Below, in pieces: positions 8,712 through 17,078 of a stretch of DNA of 64,000 bases. The notes beneath the pieces were generated by a model, which worked only from the letters and a program-made list of their open reading frames with translations, had not been told where the DNA came from and ran no database searches. The DNA comes from Chryseobacterium sediminis (GTDB taxonomy: Bacteria > Bacteroidota > Bacteroidia > Flavobacteriales > Weeksellaceae). Each line of letters opens with the position of its first letter. The first letter of the stretch is position 1. Both the position numbers and the translations under genes were made by a program. The stretch is taken from the NCBI RefSeq assembly GCF_008386505.1, contig NZ_VUNZ01000002.1:434001-498000 (forward strand), in the 5' to 3' direction.

Positions 8712-9343
8712 TAAGTTCAAAAAAGGTTCATGAGATTGATCTTACAAAATATCTCAGAAATACAGAGTCGCTAGTTATTCAGAAAAATCCTGAAAAGAAA
8801 ATAACTTATGAATTAGTAAGGGATTACATGCATATCTTAGAAAAAGATAATAATGTAATAAGTTATTGTGAACAGCCGTTCAAGGTTAACTATTTCTTTA
8901 AAAATATAATTAAAGAATTTGTTCCTGATTATTATGTAAAATATAAAAATGATAAAGAAGAATTAATCATATTAAATGTTGGAACTAAAGAAGCTTCAGA
9001 GCTTTTAGAAATTGAAAAAACACTTCGAAAAAATACGATCAAATTTAGCATGCTACATTATAAAGACATAGACTCAAATCTTCTTTTTAATTATAAATTT
9101 TTAAGTAATTACTACCACAAAGGAAGGTTTATTAATGATATGGATATTCAGACAATATTTACAATAGTCGATAAATTCAAAAAACTGACTGTCAGTCAAT
9201 TATTAGAAGAAGTTGGAAAAACTTTTGAAAGAAAAGCAGAAATTCTCTATGTTACTTGGTACTTAATTAACAGTAATTTACTTAATTTTAATAAAGAGGA
9301 AAAGCTATCGCTCAAAACTATAATTTGGGATAAACATGAATAG
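8702..9343 (+). CDS. tnsA: TnsA-like transposon endonuclease with substituted catalytic lysine
   Basis: 213 aa from the first in-frame ATG; the frame stays open to a TTG at 8618 inside the transposon end, which I judge too close to the terminus. TnsA makes the 5' strand cuts of cut-and-paste transposition. Aligning by eye to Tn7 TnsA gives E63 = E37 (ITYELV) and D114 = D76 (VPDYYV). The IQVK strand reads LNVG, so Q130 is Asn92 and K132 is Gly94 with identical spacing (16 and 18 residues after Asp). A TnsC-interacting winged-helix C-domain (~125-213) seems intact. The stop overlaps tnsB by 8 bases. Confidence 0.82.
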   Translation: MVIISSKKVHEIDLTKYLRNTESLVIQKNPEKKITYELVRDYMHILEKDNNVISYCEQPFKVNYFFKNIIKEFVPDYYVKYKNDKEELIILNVGTKEASELLEIEKTLRKNTIKFSMLHYKDIDSNLLFNYKFLSNYYHKGRFINDMDIQTIFTIVDKFKKLTVSQLLEEVGKTFERKAEILYVTWYLINSNLLNFNKEEKLSLKTIIWDKHE

Positions 9344-11165
9344 AACATATATTTCAAAGGGTGAAAAGGTCATTTATGATAACAAAGAATGTATTATTAC
9401 GAAAATAATAAGTACATCTAAAGTTTCTATTTCTGAAATTCATTCTAATATAATCCATACTGTATCTTTAAAAGACATAACTCCATTCGCAGATTCAAGC
9501 TGTATTCCCATGGAAATACTTACTGATAAAGATTGGGAAAAGGCTAAAGCCCGCTTTAATATTATAAAGCCCATACTTTCCAATCGAGGTGATCTTTCAT
9601 TGATAAATCGTATTGCTTTTGAAAATAATGTTAGTGTTCCTACAATATACAGGTGGTTAAAATTTTATGACAATGGCCAAACTGTAGCTTCTCTTGCTGG
9701 AAAGAGAAAAACTGGAGGTCAAGGCAAAAGTAGGCTTACTAATAAACAGGAGGAAATTATTTCTGACAAAATAAATTCAGTTTATTTAAATCAGAATAGG
9801 AGATCAATAACGAAAGTCATTAGAGAAGTAAAAATAGCATGTCATGATTTAGGAATTCCTTCTCCTCATGACAATACTATTAGAAGTAGGATTAAGGGAA
9901 TATCAGATGAAGAAAAAATAAAAAAAAGATTAGGGATAAAGGAGGCACGTTATAAATATGAACCTATAAAATCAAATTATGAGGAAGCAACCTTTCCTCT
10001 ATCAATCGTACAAATAGACCATACTCTATTAGATATAATATTAGTTGATGAATTAGAGAGGAAAGCCTATAAAAGACCTTGGATTACAGTTGCTATAGAT
10101 ATATATAGCAGAATGGTTATTGGCCTCTATCTATCTTATGATCCACCAGGAGCAATTGGTACTGGAATGTGTATTTCGAATTCAATTCTTCCTAAAGAAC
10201 TATGGCTAGAGAGAATCGGAGTTTCTGCAAATTGGCCGTGTTGGGGAGTAATGGATTCTCTACATTTAGATAACGCTAAAGAGTTCCATGGCAAAATGTT
10301 AAGGGATGCATGTGATAACTATGGAATATCTTTAAAATACAGACCAATTGCAACACCACATTATGGAGGACATATAGAACGGTTGCTTGGTACATTTGCT
10401 TCAGAAATACATAACCTTCCCGGAACTACATTTTCAAATGAACAAGAAAGGAAAAATTATAAAAGTGAAGAAAATTCATCTCTAACTTTATCAGAGCTTG
10501 AACGTTGGCTAATAACCTATATTACAAAAATCTATCATACAAGAACTCACTCATCACTTGGAATTTCTCCATTAAAAAAATATGAAGATGGGATAATGGG
10601 TAATGAAAATATACCCGGTCGGGGTATCCTTCCTAGAATAAATGATATTAGAAGAACAAGATTAGATTTTATGCCTTATGTTGTTCGCTCTATTCAGGAA
10701 TACGGAGTAGTTATTGATCATCTATATTATTATGCTGATGTTTTAAGACCATACATCCATAAAAAAGATAACAATAAAGGTTATATTTTTAAGAGAGATC
10801 CTAGAGATATAAGTTTAATTTATTTTCTAGATCCAATAACAGAAGAATATTTTGATATTCCATTCAGAAATGCTACTTATCCTGCTATTTCTTTATGGGA
10901 GTATAGAGATTCTCTTAAAAAAGTTAAAGAAAGAAATAAGGAAATTACTGAAGAAAATATTTTTGAAGCATTCAAAGAATTGACAAATATTGAAAATAAG
11001 TCCGTTTTGAAAACAAAAAGGCAAAGAAGAGAGCCTAAATCCTTTGACTATAGAAATGAAAGCAATACCTCAAAAATTGACTTGAATAGTTTTATACCTG
11101 AAGATAATGAGATAATTAAACCCTTTGAAGATTTAGACGATGAAGCATTTAACAAAAAATACTAG
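9336..11165 (+). CDS. tnsB: TnsB/TniA-family DDE transposase
   Basis: 609 aa. TnsB cuts the 3' ends and joins them to target DNA. N-terminal helix-turn-helix regions (~65-200) include VSVPTIYRWLKFYDNG. The RNase H-like core has D228 (VQIDHTLLD), D312 (HLDNAKEF) and E348 (GGHIERLLGTF), giving the classical DD(35)E spacing. A Mu-C-like beta-barrel follows (~440-530), then a charged tail that probably contacts TnsC. It overlaps tnsA by 8 bases and tnsC by 26, indicating translational coupling. All catalytic residues are intact. Confidence 0.95.
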   Translation: MNRTYISKGEKVIYDNKECIITKIISTSKVSISEIHSNIIHTVSLKDITPFADSSCIPMEILTDKDWEKAKARFNIIKPILSNRGDLSLINRIAFENNVSVPTIYRWLKFYDNGQTVASLAGKRKTGGQGKSRLTNKQEEIISDKINSVYLNQNRRSITKVIREVKIACHDLGIPSPHDNTIRSRIKGISDEEKIKKRLGIKEARYKYEPIKSNYEEATFPLSIVQIDHTLLDIILVDELERKAYKRPWITVAIDIYSRMVIGLYLSYDPPGAIGTGMCISNSILPKELWLERIGVSANWPCWGVMDSLHLDNAKEFHGKMLRDACDNYGISLKYRPIATPHYGGHIERLLGTFASEIHNLPGTTFSNEQERKNYKSEENSSLTLSELERWLITYITKIYHTRTHSSLGISPLKKYEDGIMGNENIPGRGILPRINDIRRTRLDFMPYVVRSIQEYGVVIDHLYYYADVLRPYIHKKDNNKGYIFKRDPRDISLIYFLDPITEEYFDIPFRNATYPAISLWEYRDSLKKVKERNKEITEENIFEAFKELTNIENKSVLKTKRQRREPKSFDYRNESNTSKIDLNSFIPEDNEIIKPFEDLDDEAFNKKY

Positions 11166-12024
11166 AGAATTTGTTGAACGGGCAACCGAACACGAAAGGA
11201 TCTCGTCTTGTAGATTTCCAAAATGGATTGGATACAGCCAAGCAACTAAAATTATTAATAGAATGGATGAACTATTGATTTATCCTAAAAGCACTAGAAT
11301 GACCAACATTTTGCTTGTAGGAGAATCTAATAACGGAAAAACTGCCATTCTTAATAAATTTAACCAAAGATATGAGGCATCTTATGATGAAAAAACTGGG
11401 AACGTAATAAACCCAGTAATCATGGTTCAAGCACCACCAGAACCTGATGAAAGAAGATTTTACAATGCAATTTTAGAACATATATTTGCACCATATAAGA
11501 CATCTGAAAAACTGGATTTAAGATATTTACGTGTGAAAAAGATGCTAACAGAATTGCAAACAAAGGCATTGATAATAGATGAGATTCATCATGTATTAGC
11601 AGGTACACCAACAAAACAAAGAAAATTTTTAAATGTTATTAAGCATTTATCAAATGACTTACAGATACCCATTATATGTGCAGGAACAATGCTTGCTTTC
11701 AATGTCATACAAAGTGATCATCAATTAGCAAATCGCTTTGAACCAAGAGTTTTACCCAAGTGGTCTAATGATATGGAATTTAAGCGTCTCTTAGCAAGTT
11801 TTGAAGCTCTAATTCCATTAAAAAAGGAATCAATGCTCACAGAAAATTCGATGACAATGAAACTTCTTGTAATGAGTGATGGTCTGATTGGAGAAGTTGC
11901 AAGAATACTTGAACTTTGTAGTATTGAAGCTATTAAAAGTGGAGAAGAAAAAATAACTAAAGAGATAATACTGAATATTGATTATATTTCACCTCAAGAC
12001 AGAAAAAAAAGATATTTTGTTTGA
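11140..12024 (+). CDS. tnsC: TnsC/TniB-family AAA+ target regulator
   Basis: 294 aa, the compact TniB size rather than the ~555 aa of Tn7 TnsC. Walker A is GESNNGKT (61-68), Walker B ALIIDEIHH with D147/E148, and an arginine-rich sensor region follows (NRFEPRVLP). In the family, ATP-bound filaments on DNA connect the TniQ-marked target to the TnsA/TnsB transposase. The start overlaps tnsB by 26 bases, and the stop TGA shares its last base with the tniQ ATG. Confidence 0.93.
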   Translation: MKHLTKNTREFVERATEHERISSCRFPKWIGYSQATKIINRMDELLIYPKSTRMTNILLVGESNNGKTAILNKFNQRYEASYDEKTGNVINPVIMVQAPPEPDERRFYNAILEHIFAPYKTSEKLDLRYLRVKKMLTELQTKALIIDEIHHVLAGTPTKQRKFLNVIKHLSNDLQIPIICAGTMLAFNVIQSDHQLANRFEPRVLPKWSNDMEFKRLLASFEALIPLKKESMLTENSMTMKLLVMSDGLIGEVARILELCSIEAIKSGEEKITKEIILNIDYISPQDRKKRYFV

Positions 12025-13007
12025 TGGTTTACATTAAAAAATTCAAAAAGAATATATTTCCTGCATATATTAATCCTGAAACTGACGAACTATTTAGCTC
12101 ATGGTATTGTCGATTAGCCATTAATCATTGCGTAAAACCATTAACCTTTATAAAGCATAATTTTGGTCATAATGCACCAATTTTTGGAAGAGATATCGAC
12201 TACCTTAAACCGGACTACGTTGTCAATTTTTTATTAAATCATACTCCACTATCTAGCAAAGAAATTGATAGATTATTTCTCACTTCATATAATGATGTTT
12301 ATTTTAATAATTATTCAAATAGAAAAAGCCATATTTTGAGTTTAGGATTAAACAATAGAAAGCGAAAAAGATTTGGTACTATGTGTTGCCCCAAATGTTT
12401 ATCTACAAATCCTTATTATAAAAAAGAATGGCGATTATTTTCCACCATCGTTTGTACCAAATGTCAATCATCATTAATTGACAGATGTCCTAATTGTCAA
12501 AAGCCAATCTCTTACCATCTTATTTATAGTAGCGGAAATCAATCTATTCCGGACCTTTCCTTTATATTTTCATTATGTTGGTATTGTAAAATGGATTTAT
12601 CTAATTTTGCCCCTCAAAAGGCTACACCTTTAGAAATGGAATATCAAAGTTTTATAAATTCGACTTTGGATAAGGGGTTTAATTATTATACAAACTATTC
12701 ATTTTCATTCATTAATGGGCTTATATTATTATGTAGAACAGCTAGAGGTACCAGAAAAAATAAGTTTAATCAGAAATTAAATATTCTTTTAGCAAATACA
12801 TATAATTTTAATTCCCTCCCGATAAAAGAGGAAACTGGCTTTTGGACCTTACAAGAAAGGAAGGAAACTCTTCCTATTATTTATAAATTCATAAAAGATT
12901 TTACTATAGCTAAAAATTTACCAAAGGATCTTAACTTGACTAAATCATATCTTAATATTTACAATAAAGATATAGACTATTGGCTTATTTCCCTGTTAGA
13001 TCTTTAA
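12024..13007 (+). CDS. tniQ: TniQ-family target-selection protein (short form)
   Basis: 327 aa, starting at the ATG of a TGATG overlap with tnsC. The N-terminus FPAYINPETDELFSSWYCRL is typical of TniQ. Zinc-finger cysteines follow: CCPKC (~117), CTKC (~144), CPNC (~156) and CWYC (~188). It lacks the long DNA-binding extension of Tn7 TnsD (508 aa) and resembles the short TniQ of Tn402 or CRISPR-associated elements. How such a protein would recognise comM is unclear. The 3' end overlaps the antiparallel TnsE-like gene by 23 bases. Confidence 0.9.
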   Translation: MVYIKKFKKNIFPAYINPETDELFSSWYCRLAINHCVKPLTFIKHNFGHNAPIFGRDIDYLKPDYVVNFLLNHTPLSSKEIDRLFLTSYNDVYFNNYSNRKSHILSLGLNNRKRKRFGTMCCPKCLSTNPYYKKEWRLFSTIVCTKCQSSLIDRCPNCQKPISYHLIYSSGNQSIPDLSFIFSLCWYCKMDLSNFAPQKATPLEMEYQSFINSTLDKGFNYYTNYSFSFINGLILLCRTARGTRKNKFNQKLNILLANTYNFNSLPIKEETGFWTLQERKETLPIIYKFIKDFTIAKNLPKDLNLTKSYLNIYNKDIDYWLISLLDL

Positions 13008-14793
13008 TCCCTTTAGCTATTCGATTATAAAGACTTTCCACACTATCTTCGAAAGTTTCTCTTTTAATTTTATTAAGCGAATCTACAACCATAAAATTGT
13101 AGAGTTTTAATTTTGATGTTTTTAGTAATGACCAATTAGATTTATGGTCTCTTCTTACTTTTATTATTCCATTTTTTAACCCTTCATCATGCTCTGAGTC
13201 AAAACCTCCTTCTCCAATATATTTTATAATTCCTATCCTCTTTGATTCGTTATTACTTGCTATAATACAATATTGTTGATATTGATATTCAATTCTAAAA
13301 AAGACAATGGAACCATTTTTTGTAAAATTTAATGGATCATAAGAAAAAACGCTATTACCTTGTCTTTTCAAATAAATATAATCACAAGCAAAATCTTTAT
13401 CTTTTTCTAAAAGATCAAAAGCTGATAAGATAATACGCATGTAATCAGAATTCTCAGAAATACCAGAAATCAAATTTACAAGACCTGTGTCACTATCATT
13501 ACTATGATTAGATGTTAGTTCATCATAATCTCTGATATGTTTAATAAAACTATTTTCAAAGCTTGTATTATTTTTAATAACTGTTGGTATAGCGTCTGTA
13601 ATATTTGGAGATTCCAAAAATTTAGGTCCTTCATCATTAACAATAACATCGAGAATAGCTTCATTATTTGTATAAAGTGTATCTGCTACAATTTCTCCAT
13701 TATTATTATGATTATATCCCACGCTTGTTCCCTGAATTATTTCATTTGCATTCTCATCTTCAATTTTTAAAGCTGCATCTTGATCATCTAAGATAAAATT
13801 CTCAACCTCAAACAATGCTTCACCGGAAGGTAATGATACATTGTCAATAGCATAAACCATATTAATTACACCATCCTTATCAACGGGATGATAATGAAGA
13901 TCCATTTTTATTATAGCATCTTTTTCAAAGGGCAATGAGTAAAGTATGTAAGACTTTAAATCCTTATTATTTCTCTGTTTATCAAACAATTCCTTTAAAA
14001 AGCTTCGTCTTATATTATACAACCTTTTAATATCACCTTTGTTCAAGAAGTAAAATTTGCCTAATATTCTTGCCTCTGGTTTATTGATGAGTGATGACCT
14101 ATAAGCAACAACTGCATAATCATCAAATTCATATGGTTTTACTATACCCGGAATAAAAACTCCATATATTAAATAATAAAGAGTTAAAGAGGATAACGAG
14201 TAAAAATAAGCCTGTATTACGTTAAACGGTATTATAAATTTCAAATTCTCTATATCAACCTGATAACATGGTACATCTCCGTAAAGCCGGGAATTAAGCA
14301 AAGGATAAAATGTTTTTCCGTTTCCTAGTGTATTCTCAATATTTAGTATTGTTCCATTATGTATTCGATTAATAAGAATATCTTTTACAATATTAATTTT
14401 TTCATGATTATGAGCTGATTGTAGAAAATCTCCTAAGTATTCATAATAATTACCTTGTCTATGCCTAATTGTATATTCTTCTCTAAAAGGAATACAGAAT
14501 GTTTTCAAATTTTTTTGAAACTTAAAATAAGTATTATTACATAACGTAATATAAACCTCTCTATAAATAACATCATTAATATAATAACTTCTGCCAAGCC
14601 ATGAAATAAACCAAAATTTATTTTTAAAGTCTACTTTATCGGCTTCTTCATATACCCAATCAGGAAGCCTGAGCTTTTTAGGAAGTCTTTGTGCAATTTT
14701 TGGTAACATCTTGTGAATTACAATAGGTAATGATAAAAATATCAAAAATATTGAGCCATTCAAAAAAATTGTCTTTAATAAAAATATTATCAT
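12985..14793 (-). CDS. Putative TnsE-like transposition protein, antiparallel to the core
   Basis: 602 aa from the outermost ATG; an ATG at 14709 (574 aa) may be the true start, since the extra 28 residues are an AT-rich hydrophobic stretch. No catalytic motif is seen. By eye it follows Tn7 TnsE (538 aa) in several blocks: residues ~185-215 (CYQVDIENLKFIIPFNVIQA) against RYHIPQLELARSLFLINSYF; ~300-345 (DKDGVINMVYAIDNVSLPSG); a disordered acidic middle; then ILSAFDLLEKDKDFAC and a C-domain with NWSLLKTSKL. TnsE directs Tn7 to replicating, often conjugal, DNA. Homology is inferred, not proven. Confidence 0.55.
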   Translation of the reverse strand: MIIFLLKTIFLNGSIFLIFLSLPIVIHKMLPKIAQRLPKKLRLPDWVYEEADKVDFKNKFWFISWLGRSYYINDVIYREVYITLCNNTYFKFQKNLKTFCIPFREEYTIRHRQGNYYEYLGDFLQSAHNHEKINIVKDILINRIHNGTILNIENTLGNGKTFYPLLNSRLYGDVPCYQVDIENLKFIIPFNVIQAYFYSLSSLTLYYLIYGVFIPGIVKPYEFDDYAVVAYRSSLINKPEARILGKFYFLNKGDIKRLYNIRRSFLKELFDKQRNNKDLKSYILYSLPFEKDAIIKMDLHYHPVDKDGVINMVYAIDNVSLPSGEALFEVENFILDDQDAALKIEDENANEIIQGTSVGYNHNNNGEIVADTLYTNNEAILDVIVNDEGPKFLESPNITDAIPTVIKNNTSFENSFIKHIRDYDELTSNHSNDSDTGLVNLISGISENSDYMRIILSAFDLLEKDKDFACDYIYLKRQGNSVFSYDPLNFTKNGSIVFFRIEYQYQQYCIIASNNESKRIGIIKYIGEGGFDSEHDEGLKNGIIKVRRDHKSNWSLLKTSKLKLYNFMVVDSLNKIKRETFEDSVESLYNRIAKGIKDLTGK

Positions 14794-14802
14794 ATAATAC
14801 TA

Positions 14803-14865
14803 TTGACTTTGTCAAAAAAAAACTTTAACTTTGCATCATACTAATTGCATATATGCAATTAGTAT
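14803..14865 (+). promoter_or_regulatory. Promoter-palindrome module 1
   Basis: TTG at 14803-14805 (inside the inverted repeat TTGACTTTGTCAA), TAACTTTG at 14826-14833, and a perfect 28-bp palindrome at 14838-14865. The outer arm bases are ATACT and AGTAT. It begins 9 bases from the divergent TnsE-like start. Confidence 0.8.
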
Positions 14866-14928
14866 AATAGAGAAAATTAATTTTTAAGAGTTAAATAATG
14901 TCTTTTTTTTGTTCTTCACTCATAATCA

Positions 14929-14991
14929 TTGACTTTGTCGAAAAAAAAATGTAACTTTGCTTCATAAGAATTGCATATATGCAATTCTTAT
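14929..14991 (+). promoter_or_regulatory. Promoter-palindrome module 2
   Basis: TTG at 14929-14931, TAACTTTG at 14952-14959, perfect 28-bp palindrome at 14964-14991. The arms are ATAAG and CTTAT, so the two differences from module 1 are compensated on the other side. Confidence 0.8.
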
Positions 14992-15042
14992 TATTACAAA
15001 AACTAATTTTCTCTTTTTTCCTAAGTGCTATTCATATCATTA

Positions 15043-15112
15043 TTGACTTTTTAAATAAAAATTCGTACCTTCGCAGTAAGTAATTAATTGCATATATGCA
15101 ATTAATTACTTA
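15043..15112 (+). promoter_or_regulatory. Promoter-palindrome module 3 (divergent copy)
   Basis: TTG at 15043-15045, a weaker -7 box TACCTTCG at 15066-15073, and a longer 36-bp perfect palindrome at 15077-15112. The core is kept and the arms are TAAGTAATT and AATTACTTA. The 20-base spacing is conserved although the sequence between the boxes is largely different. Confidence 0.75.
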
Positions 15113-15125
15113 AACGGAAATAAAT

Positions 15126-15188
15126 TTGACTTTGTCAAAAAAAATAACTAACTTTGCCTCATACTAATTGCATATATGCAATTAGTAT
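15126..15188 (+). promoter_or_regulatory. Promoter-palindrome module 4 (proximal promoter of abiEi)
   Basis: TTG at 15126-15128, TAACTTTG at 15149-15156, perfect 28-bp palindrome at 15161-15188 identical to that of module 1. It ends 12 bases before the abiEi ATG, so either a bound protein or an RNA hairpin would affect expression directly. Confidence 0.85.
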
Positions 15189-15200
15189 ATAATAAAATAT

Positions 15201-16055
15201 ATGGCTAAATTCGAAAAATATACTGTTGAAATTGAAGATGCTTTAGAAGAAAATGATTATAAAGTGCTTACAACAGAAGAATTTGAAAGATTAGTTTCAT
15301 CAATTAAACAAATTAAAGGAATTAAAAGTGCTTCAAGAAAAAAAATTAAAGAATTTCTTCTTGAACATTATATAGTTCAAAATAGACTTCAAGGTCAATC
15401 AAATTCTGAATTCTATTATCTAAAAGATAGTAAAATTGATCAATATGATATTGCATCAACTCGATCTAGATCTGCTTTTTTTAGCCACTACTCTGCATTA
15501 GCGATACATAACTTAACAATACAACTTCCTAAGCAGGTATATCTAACTTGGGAGAGAAAAGGGTTACGTCATCAAAATGACACATTCTTAATTCAAGAAA
15601 ATGTTGACATCGCCTTTAGTAAGACTCCCAGAATAACTCAGGATAAAAGAAAATATAAAGGGTTTACAATTAATTTCATTAATGGTCAAAACCATAATCT
15701 CTTAGGAATAGAACCTTTTAGAAACAAATATTTAGTATCAAATATCGAAAGAACATTAATCGATGTTTCTGTAAGACCTTTCTATGCTGGTGGGATTACT
15801 CAAGTTCTCCAATCTTTTGAAGAAGCTAAAGATAAATTAAATACACAGAAATTATTTGATTATTATGTAGAAATGGATTTTACTTATCCATATCATAAAG
15901 TCATCGGCTTTTATTTGGAAAAAGCAGGATATAATGAAAAAGACTATGAACCATTTCTTAATATGGATTCAGACATTGACTTTTATTTAACATATAATAT
16001 CCTGCACAAAGATTATAATAGCAAGTGGAAGCTATTTATTCCGAAAGGTCTTTAA
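15201..16055 (+). CDS. AbiEi-family type IV antitoxin / transcriptional regulator
   Basis: 284 aa. An N-terminal winged-helix-like region (~15-75) precedes the AbiEi core: FFSHYSALAIHNLTIQLPKQ (~95-115), IERTLIDVSVRPFYAGG (~190-207) and YPYHKVIGFYLEKAGY (~235-250). In AbiE systems this protein represses its own promoter by binding inverted repeats and counteracts the AbiEii toxin. The four palindromes upstream suit that role. Unlike normal abiE operons, the toxin partner is on the opposite strand and the two 3' ends overlap by 20 bases. Confidence 0.85.
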   Translation: MAKFEKYTVEIEDALEENDYKVLTTEEFERLVSSIKQIKGIKSASRKKIKEFLLEHYIVQNRLQGQSNSEFYYLKDSKIDQYDIASTRSRSAFFSHYSALAIHNLTIQLPKQVYLTWERKGLRHQNDTFLIQENVDIAFSKTPRITQDKRKYKGFTINFINGQNHNLLGIEPFRNKYLVSNIERTLIDVSVRPFYAGGITQVLQSFEEAKDKLNTQKLFDYYVEMDFTYPYHKVIGFYLEKAGYNEKDYEPFLNMDSDIDFYLTYNILHKDYNSKWKLFIPKGL

Positions 16056-16884
16056 ATTGACTGGCTATTTTTAATAGCTCGTCAAAATAAAAATCATACT
16101 CTTTTAATTCTTCATCCGCAGAAACAGTCTGTATAACTCTATTCCAGTCATCCCTGTTATGTTCTCTTAAACTTTCCAATTTATTAATTAATGATAAAGG
16201 TACTTGCTTCGCTTTGAAAATTTCCCTCAAAATATCTTCTTCTAAATTTAATTCTGCTTGACTATATATAGTATATATATCATATACATCTCTAGCTCTT
16301 TGTTTTTCTTTGGCACTAGGTACAATTTCTTTATATTCAGGCATAGTTTGACACAATGCTCTAATCTTTTCCAGGAGAATCATTTCCAAAGTATAAACTC
16401 TTAAAAGAATACCTTCAACCTCTTTTGTTGTTGCTGTTTCTACATATTCATAAGCACTAATATCGACTGAATATTGTGTGGAACTATTATCATGAACAGA
16501 AATAGCATTTCTCCTAATGCTATCGATATCATCCCCAAATTCAATAAATTTATCCAGCTCAATAAGCTTAAATAATATGATATAACCTTTCCATTCCGGA
16601 ATAACATTGTTCTTTGGCTTTAATTCAAATTTAATATCGAACGCTTTTAAATTTTCTTTACGGAATACTCTATCAAGTATCATATCTAATACTATAGGCA
16701 TTTTCTTTATTTCTTCTTCTGTAAATTCTCTTTCTACTGAAAAATCAATATCTATAGATCCTCTGTTTGTTATTTCATATGCCAGTTGTAAAGCATTCCC
16801 TCCTTTTAGAACTAAGGAATGCATAAGAAACTCTTCTGACATTAAGGCTCTTAATGTCAACATTTTAATTTTGTTTATATCCAT
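16036..16884 (-). CDS. AbiEii/AbiGii-family nucleotidyltransferase toxin
   Basis: 282 aa. Nucleotidyltransferase motifs are visible: LVLKGGNALQLAYEITNRGS followed by IDIDFS (~24-49), the strand YSVDIS (~139-144), EMILLEKIRALCQ (~168-180) and RARDVYDIYTI (~197-207). AbiEii proteins transfer nucleotides, in characterised homologues to tRNA acceptor ends, and block growth during phage infection. The ATG at 16884 is clear. The gene converges on abiEi with overlapping 3' ends and has its own promoter region in 16885-17078, so toxin and antitoxin are not co-transcribed here. Confidence 0.85.
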   Translation of the reverse strand: MDINKIKMLTLRALMSEEFLMHSLVLKGGNALQLAYEITNRGSIDIDFSVEREFTEEEIKKMPIVLDMILDRVFRKENLKAFDIKFELKPKNNVIPEWKGYIILFKLIELDKFIEFGDDIDSIRRNAISVHDNSSTQYSVDISAYEYVETATTKEVEGILLRVYTLEMILLEKIRALCQTMPEYKEIVPSAKEKQRARDVYDIYTIYSQAELNLEEDILREIFKAKQVPLSLINKLESLREHNRDDWNRVIQTVSADEELKEYDFYFDELLKIASQFKDLSE

Positions 16885-16982
16885 GGTTATTTAAGAATAT
16901 TTCATTGAAAAATAATGATAAAAAACTAAAGATATTAATTAAAATTAATATTGACTACTATAACGAAAAACGTTCCTTTAAT

Positions 16983-17025
16983 GAGACTACCTTATACTTC
17001 CAAAATTTGAATTAAATATAGTCTC
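16983..17025. repeat. Inverted repeat between the abiEii and recombinase genes (possible recombination site)
   Basis: GAGACTA (16983-16989) and TAGTCTC (17019-17025) flank 29 bases, about 55 bases before the recombinase ATG. Resolvase genes often lie beside their res site, so this 194-base gap is the obvious candidate. A -7-like TAGTTTTG is at 17044-17051 without a clear -33 partner. Tentative. Confidence 0.3.
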
Positions 17026-17078
17026 TTTTACCGTTTAATTTAATAGTTTTGTAAATAAACCTTTTTTGAAACTTAATT

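Larger units (their letters stand above)
14803..15188 (+). promoter_or_regulatory. Array of four promoter-palindrome modules upstream of abiEi
   Basis: Four copies share one plan: TTG, exactly 20 bases, a TAnnTTTG-type -7 box, 3-4 bases, then a perfect palindrome centred on AATTGCATATATGCAATT. The copies start at 14803, 14929, 15043 and 15126, separated by 63, 51 and 13 bases of dissimilar AT-rich sequence. All promoters point right. The predicted start of transcription falls at the left edge of each palindrome, so it is either an operator over +1 or a hairpin at the 5' end of each RNA. AbiEi antitoxins of type IV systems bind inverted repeats at their own promoter, which makes an AbiEi operator array the simplest reading. 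Confidence 0.8.

Noticed and set aside
14898..14954. An 18-codon ATG frame between modules 1 and 2
   Set aside because: T-rich, no ribosome-binding signal and it runs into the module 2 promoter; most likely chance.
14838..15188. Four similar palindromes read as a CRISPR-like array
   Set aside because: The spacing is irregular, each unit is a full palindrome with its own promoter, and no cas gene is near.
14803..15188. Type III (ToxIN-like) antitoxin RNA repeats
   Set aside because: Repeats are 63-70 bp promoter modules rather than short head-to-tail RNA repeats, and no ToxN-like protein follows; the neighbour is AbiEi.
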